From assembly GCA_007126415.1 (NCBI GenBank), contig SLBH01000105.1, positions 1 through 25,030 of the forward strand: 25,030 nt of DNA, read 5' to 3'. Of the stretch, positions 23,281-25,030 are shown piece after piece (position 1 is the first letter of the stretch; each line of letters starts with the position of its first letter). The position numbers were made by a program, and so were the translations under genes. Source of the stretch: Spirochaetales bacterium (lineage in GTDB: Bacteria > Spirochaetota > Spirochaetia > DSM-27196 > SLAA01). The notes under the pieces are model-generated. The model worked only from the letters and a program-made list of their open reading frames with translations. It did no database searches and was not told the DNA's origin.

Positions 23281-24744
23281 ATGGATCAGATTTCCGCGTC
23301 GCTTCAGAGTCTATGGCCGCTGTTTACCGCCGTCGCGGGAGTGACGATCTCGCTGGTTGCGAGCGCTCACGTGATCCTCTACAAACGCGATTCACGCGCC
23401 GCGGTGGCGTGGGTCGGCTTGATCTGGCTCGCGCCGCTTCTCGGCGTAATACTCTACGTTATGCTCGGTATCAACCGAGTGCGCCGACGCGTGATAGGAC
23501 GTCGCGGTCATGAGTCGAGCCATTACGTCGCCCCGGACCGTCATAGCTGCTCAACCGAACAACTCGAGGTGTTGCTTCCGCGCGACCGCGGCTACCTCGT
23601 GGAGATGGCGCGGCTCGGCGGAACGCTGACGCAGCTTCCACTCCTGTCGGGGAACCGTATCGAGCCGCTGTTCAACGGTGACCAGGCCTACCCGGCCATG
23701 CTCGAGGCCATCGAAAACGCGCAGCGCACGGTTACACTGCTTATTTACATCTTCGACAACGACGCGGTCGGTCGACGCTTCCTCGAAGCATTCACACGGG
23801 CGGTTGAGCGCGGCGTAGACGTGCGGGTCTTGATAGACGCGGTCGGCGTTCGGTACACCGATCCCCCAATCACGGTAGGCCTCCGCAAGCGGGGCGTGCG
23901 CGTCGAGCTTTTCATGTCGGGGCTACTCACCTGGCGAACCCCGTACCTCAACCTCAGAAACCACCGCAAAATCATGGTGGTTGACGGTGAGGTCGGGTTT
24001 ACCGGCGGGATGAACATACGGGCGGCGCACGCGCTGCAGACCGTACCGAGTCATCCGACCATGGATGTTCAGTTTCGCGTCACCGGGCCGGTTGTCGCCC
24101 AGCTTCAGGCTACGTTCGTTGAGGATTGGCAGTTTACGACCGGCGAGCTTCTCGAAGGCCGGCAATGGTTCCCACCGCAACACCCCGAGGCCGGGAACGT
24201 GGCAGCGCGGGTCATCCCCGACGGTCCCGATCAACACATGGATAAGATGGCAATGGCGTTCCAGGGTGCGCTCGCGGCGGCGCGCCACTCGGTTCGCATC
24301 ATGACACCGTACTTCCTGCCCGAGCGCGCGCTCATATCGGCTCTCAACATCTGCGCGCTGCGCGGCGTAACGGTAGACATCGTGCTTCCGCAGGACAACA
24401 ACCTCAAGATGATCGAGTGGGCCTCGATGGCTCAGATGTGGCAGGTTCTGGAGTGGGGCTGCCGCGTCTGGATGAGCGCGCCGCCGTTTGAGCACAGTAA
24501 GCTGGTCGTGGTCGATGGTGCGCTTAGTCTGATCGGCTCATCGAACTGGGACCCTCGCAGTCTGCGGCTTAATTTCGAACTCGGCGTTGAGTGTTACGAC
24601 CCCGAGCTTGCCGCGCGCATCGAGGCCCATATTGAGCGCCGCATCGCCGACGCGCACCGGCTTACCAAGGCCGAGGTGGACGCACGCTCGCTTCCGGTGA
24701 AGTTACGCGACGGGCTGGTGCGCCTCGCAGCGCCGTATCTTTAG
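23281..24744 (+). CDS. cls: Cardiolipin synthase (phospholipase D family)
   Basis: This 487-residue membrane enzyme joins two phosphatidylglycerol molecules into cardiolipin. Two N-terminal membrane segments (about 12-33 and 41-62) precede two phospholipase D half-sites. The first is His228-x-Lys230 with Asp235 (NHRKIMVVDG), the second His405-x-Lys407 with Asp412 (EHSKLVVVDG). Each is followed by the expected Gly-Gly-x-Asn or Gly-Ser-x-Asn turn. Length is typical of bacterial Cls. It starts nine bases after the ATPase stop with no clear Shine-Dalgarno, so it is probably co-transcribed and translated by coupling. Confidence 0.93.
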   Translation: MDQISASLQSLWPLFTAVAGVTISLVASAHVILYKRDSRAAVAWVGLIWLAPLLGVILYVMLGINRVRRRVIGRRGHESSHYVAPDRHSCSTEQLEVLLPRDRGYLVEMARLGGTLTQLPLLSGNRIEPLFNGDQAYPAMLEAIENAQRTVTLLIYIFDNDAVGRRFLEAFTRAVERGVDVRVLIDAVGVRYTDPPITVGLRKRGVRVELFMSGLLTWRTPYLNLRNHRKIMVVDGEVGFTGGMNIRAAHALQTVPSHPTMDVQFRVTGPVVAQLQATFVEDWQFTTGELLEGRQWFPPQHPEAGNVAARVIPDGPDQHMDKMAMAFQGALAAARHSVRIMTPYFLPERALISALNICALRGVTVDIVLPQDNNLKMIEWASMAQMWQVLEWGCRVWMSAPPFEHSKLVVVDGALSLIGSSNWDPRSLRLNFELGVECYDPELAARIEAHIERRIADAHRLTKAEVDARSLPVKLRDGLVRLAAPYL

Positions 24745-24784
24745 CCGAAAACCGGGAACCGGACAACACGGTGATAGCGCGGTG

Positions 24785-25030
24785 CTATCGTACCCGCGTT
24801 AGGAACTCGAAGCTGTCGAAGCCTGCGTCGAAGGTGAGTATGCGATCGATCCCGCGGTTCAGCATGACCGCTGCATGCACGCAATCGCGGGCCGAAACGC
24901 CGTGACGCGATAAGAGCAGTTCTTTCGCCCGCACTAGGTCGGAGCTCTCGACCGGATAGACCTCATCGACAATTCCTAACAGCGCGTCATAGGCAGGCTG
25001 GATCGCGTCGCGGCGATTGATAGCACTATA
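24785..25030 (-). CDS. PIN-domain (VapC-like) protein, C-terminal part
   Basis: Reading leftward from the window edge gives 81 residues ending at TAG 24787-24785; the start lies outside. The segment SARDCVHAAVMLNRGI followed by ILTFDAGFD is the C-terminal half of a PIN domain, with the acidic metal-binding residues in the ARD and TFDAGFD motifs. Such proteins are Mg-dependent RNases, mostly VapC toxins paired with an upstream antitoxin gene, which would lie beyond 25030. It converges on cls; GATAGC/GCTATC (24773-24778 and 24784-24789) forms a small hairpin at the junction, without a T-run. Confidence 0.8.
   Translation of the reverse strand, partial: YSAINRRDAIQPAYDALLGIVDEVYPVESSDLVRAKELLLSRHGVSARDCVHAAVMLNRGIDRILTFDAGFDSFEFLTRVR

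Overview
The window is GC-rich, densely coding chromosomal DNA, most likely from a free-living member of the Spirochaetota. That placement is an inference. It rests on the ThiB-like signal peptide ending in Leu-Phe-Ala-Gly-Gly, and on a TPP-riboswitch-controlled thiBPQ operon and large hybrid kinase/HD-GYP proteins of a kind common in spirochaetes. No rRNA, tRNA, insertion sequence, phage gene or CRISPR array was seen.

Layout. (1) 1-1151: the first codons of a leftward gene cut by the window edge, then a PanE/ApbA-type ketopantoate reductase reading right. (2) 1198-5153: a promoter, a TPP riboswitch and the overlapping genes thiB, thiP and thiQ. (3) 13151 down to 5165, leftward: an operon with its own promoter and a leader that can fold as an attenuator. 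It encodes a 1169-residue fusion (three PilZ-like modules, an alpha/beta hydrolase and a SAM methyltransferase), an atypical AMP-forming ligase, a stand-alone acyl carrier protein, and a membrane histidine kinase-REC-HD-GYP hybrid. (4) 16053 down to 13257, leftward: an OmpR-type regulator, its kinase and a small exported protein. (5) 16234-21060, rightward and divergent from group 4: a TolC-like outer membrane protein, a MacA-like adaptor, a MacB-like ATPase and a MacB-like permease, each joined to the next by a 4-bp overlap. (6) 21193-24744: a Zn/Cd/Pb-type P1B ATPase and a cardiolipin synthase. (7) 24785-25030: the C-terminal part of a PIN-domain (VapC-like) protein, leftward and cut by the edge.

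How the genes fit together. Group 2 is thiamine uptake under thiamine-pyrophosphate control. Groups 4 and 5 look like a sensor/regulator pair facing the envelope efflux operon it may control; the shared intergenic region holds two direct-repeat pairs in mirror orientation, the expected form of an OmpR-family operator. Group 3 is the most unusual part. It joins a probable c-di-GMP-binding enzyme, an acyl-activating ligase and a carrier protein to a probable c-di-GMP phosphodiesterase in one transcript. This suggests a c-di-GMP-gated acyl or secondary-metabolite modification pathway, but its substrate and product cannot be read from the sequence.
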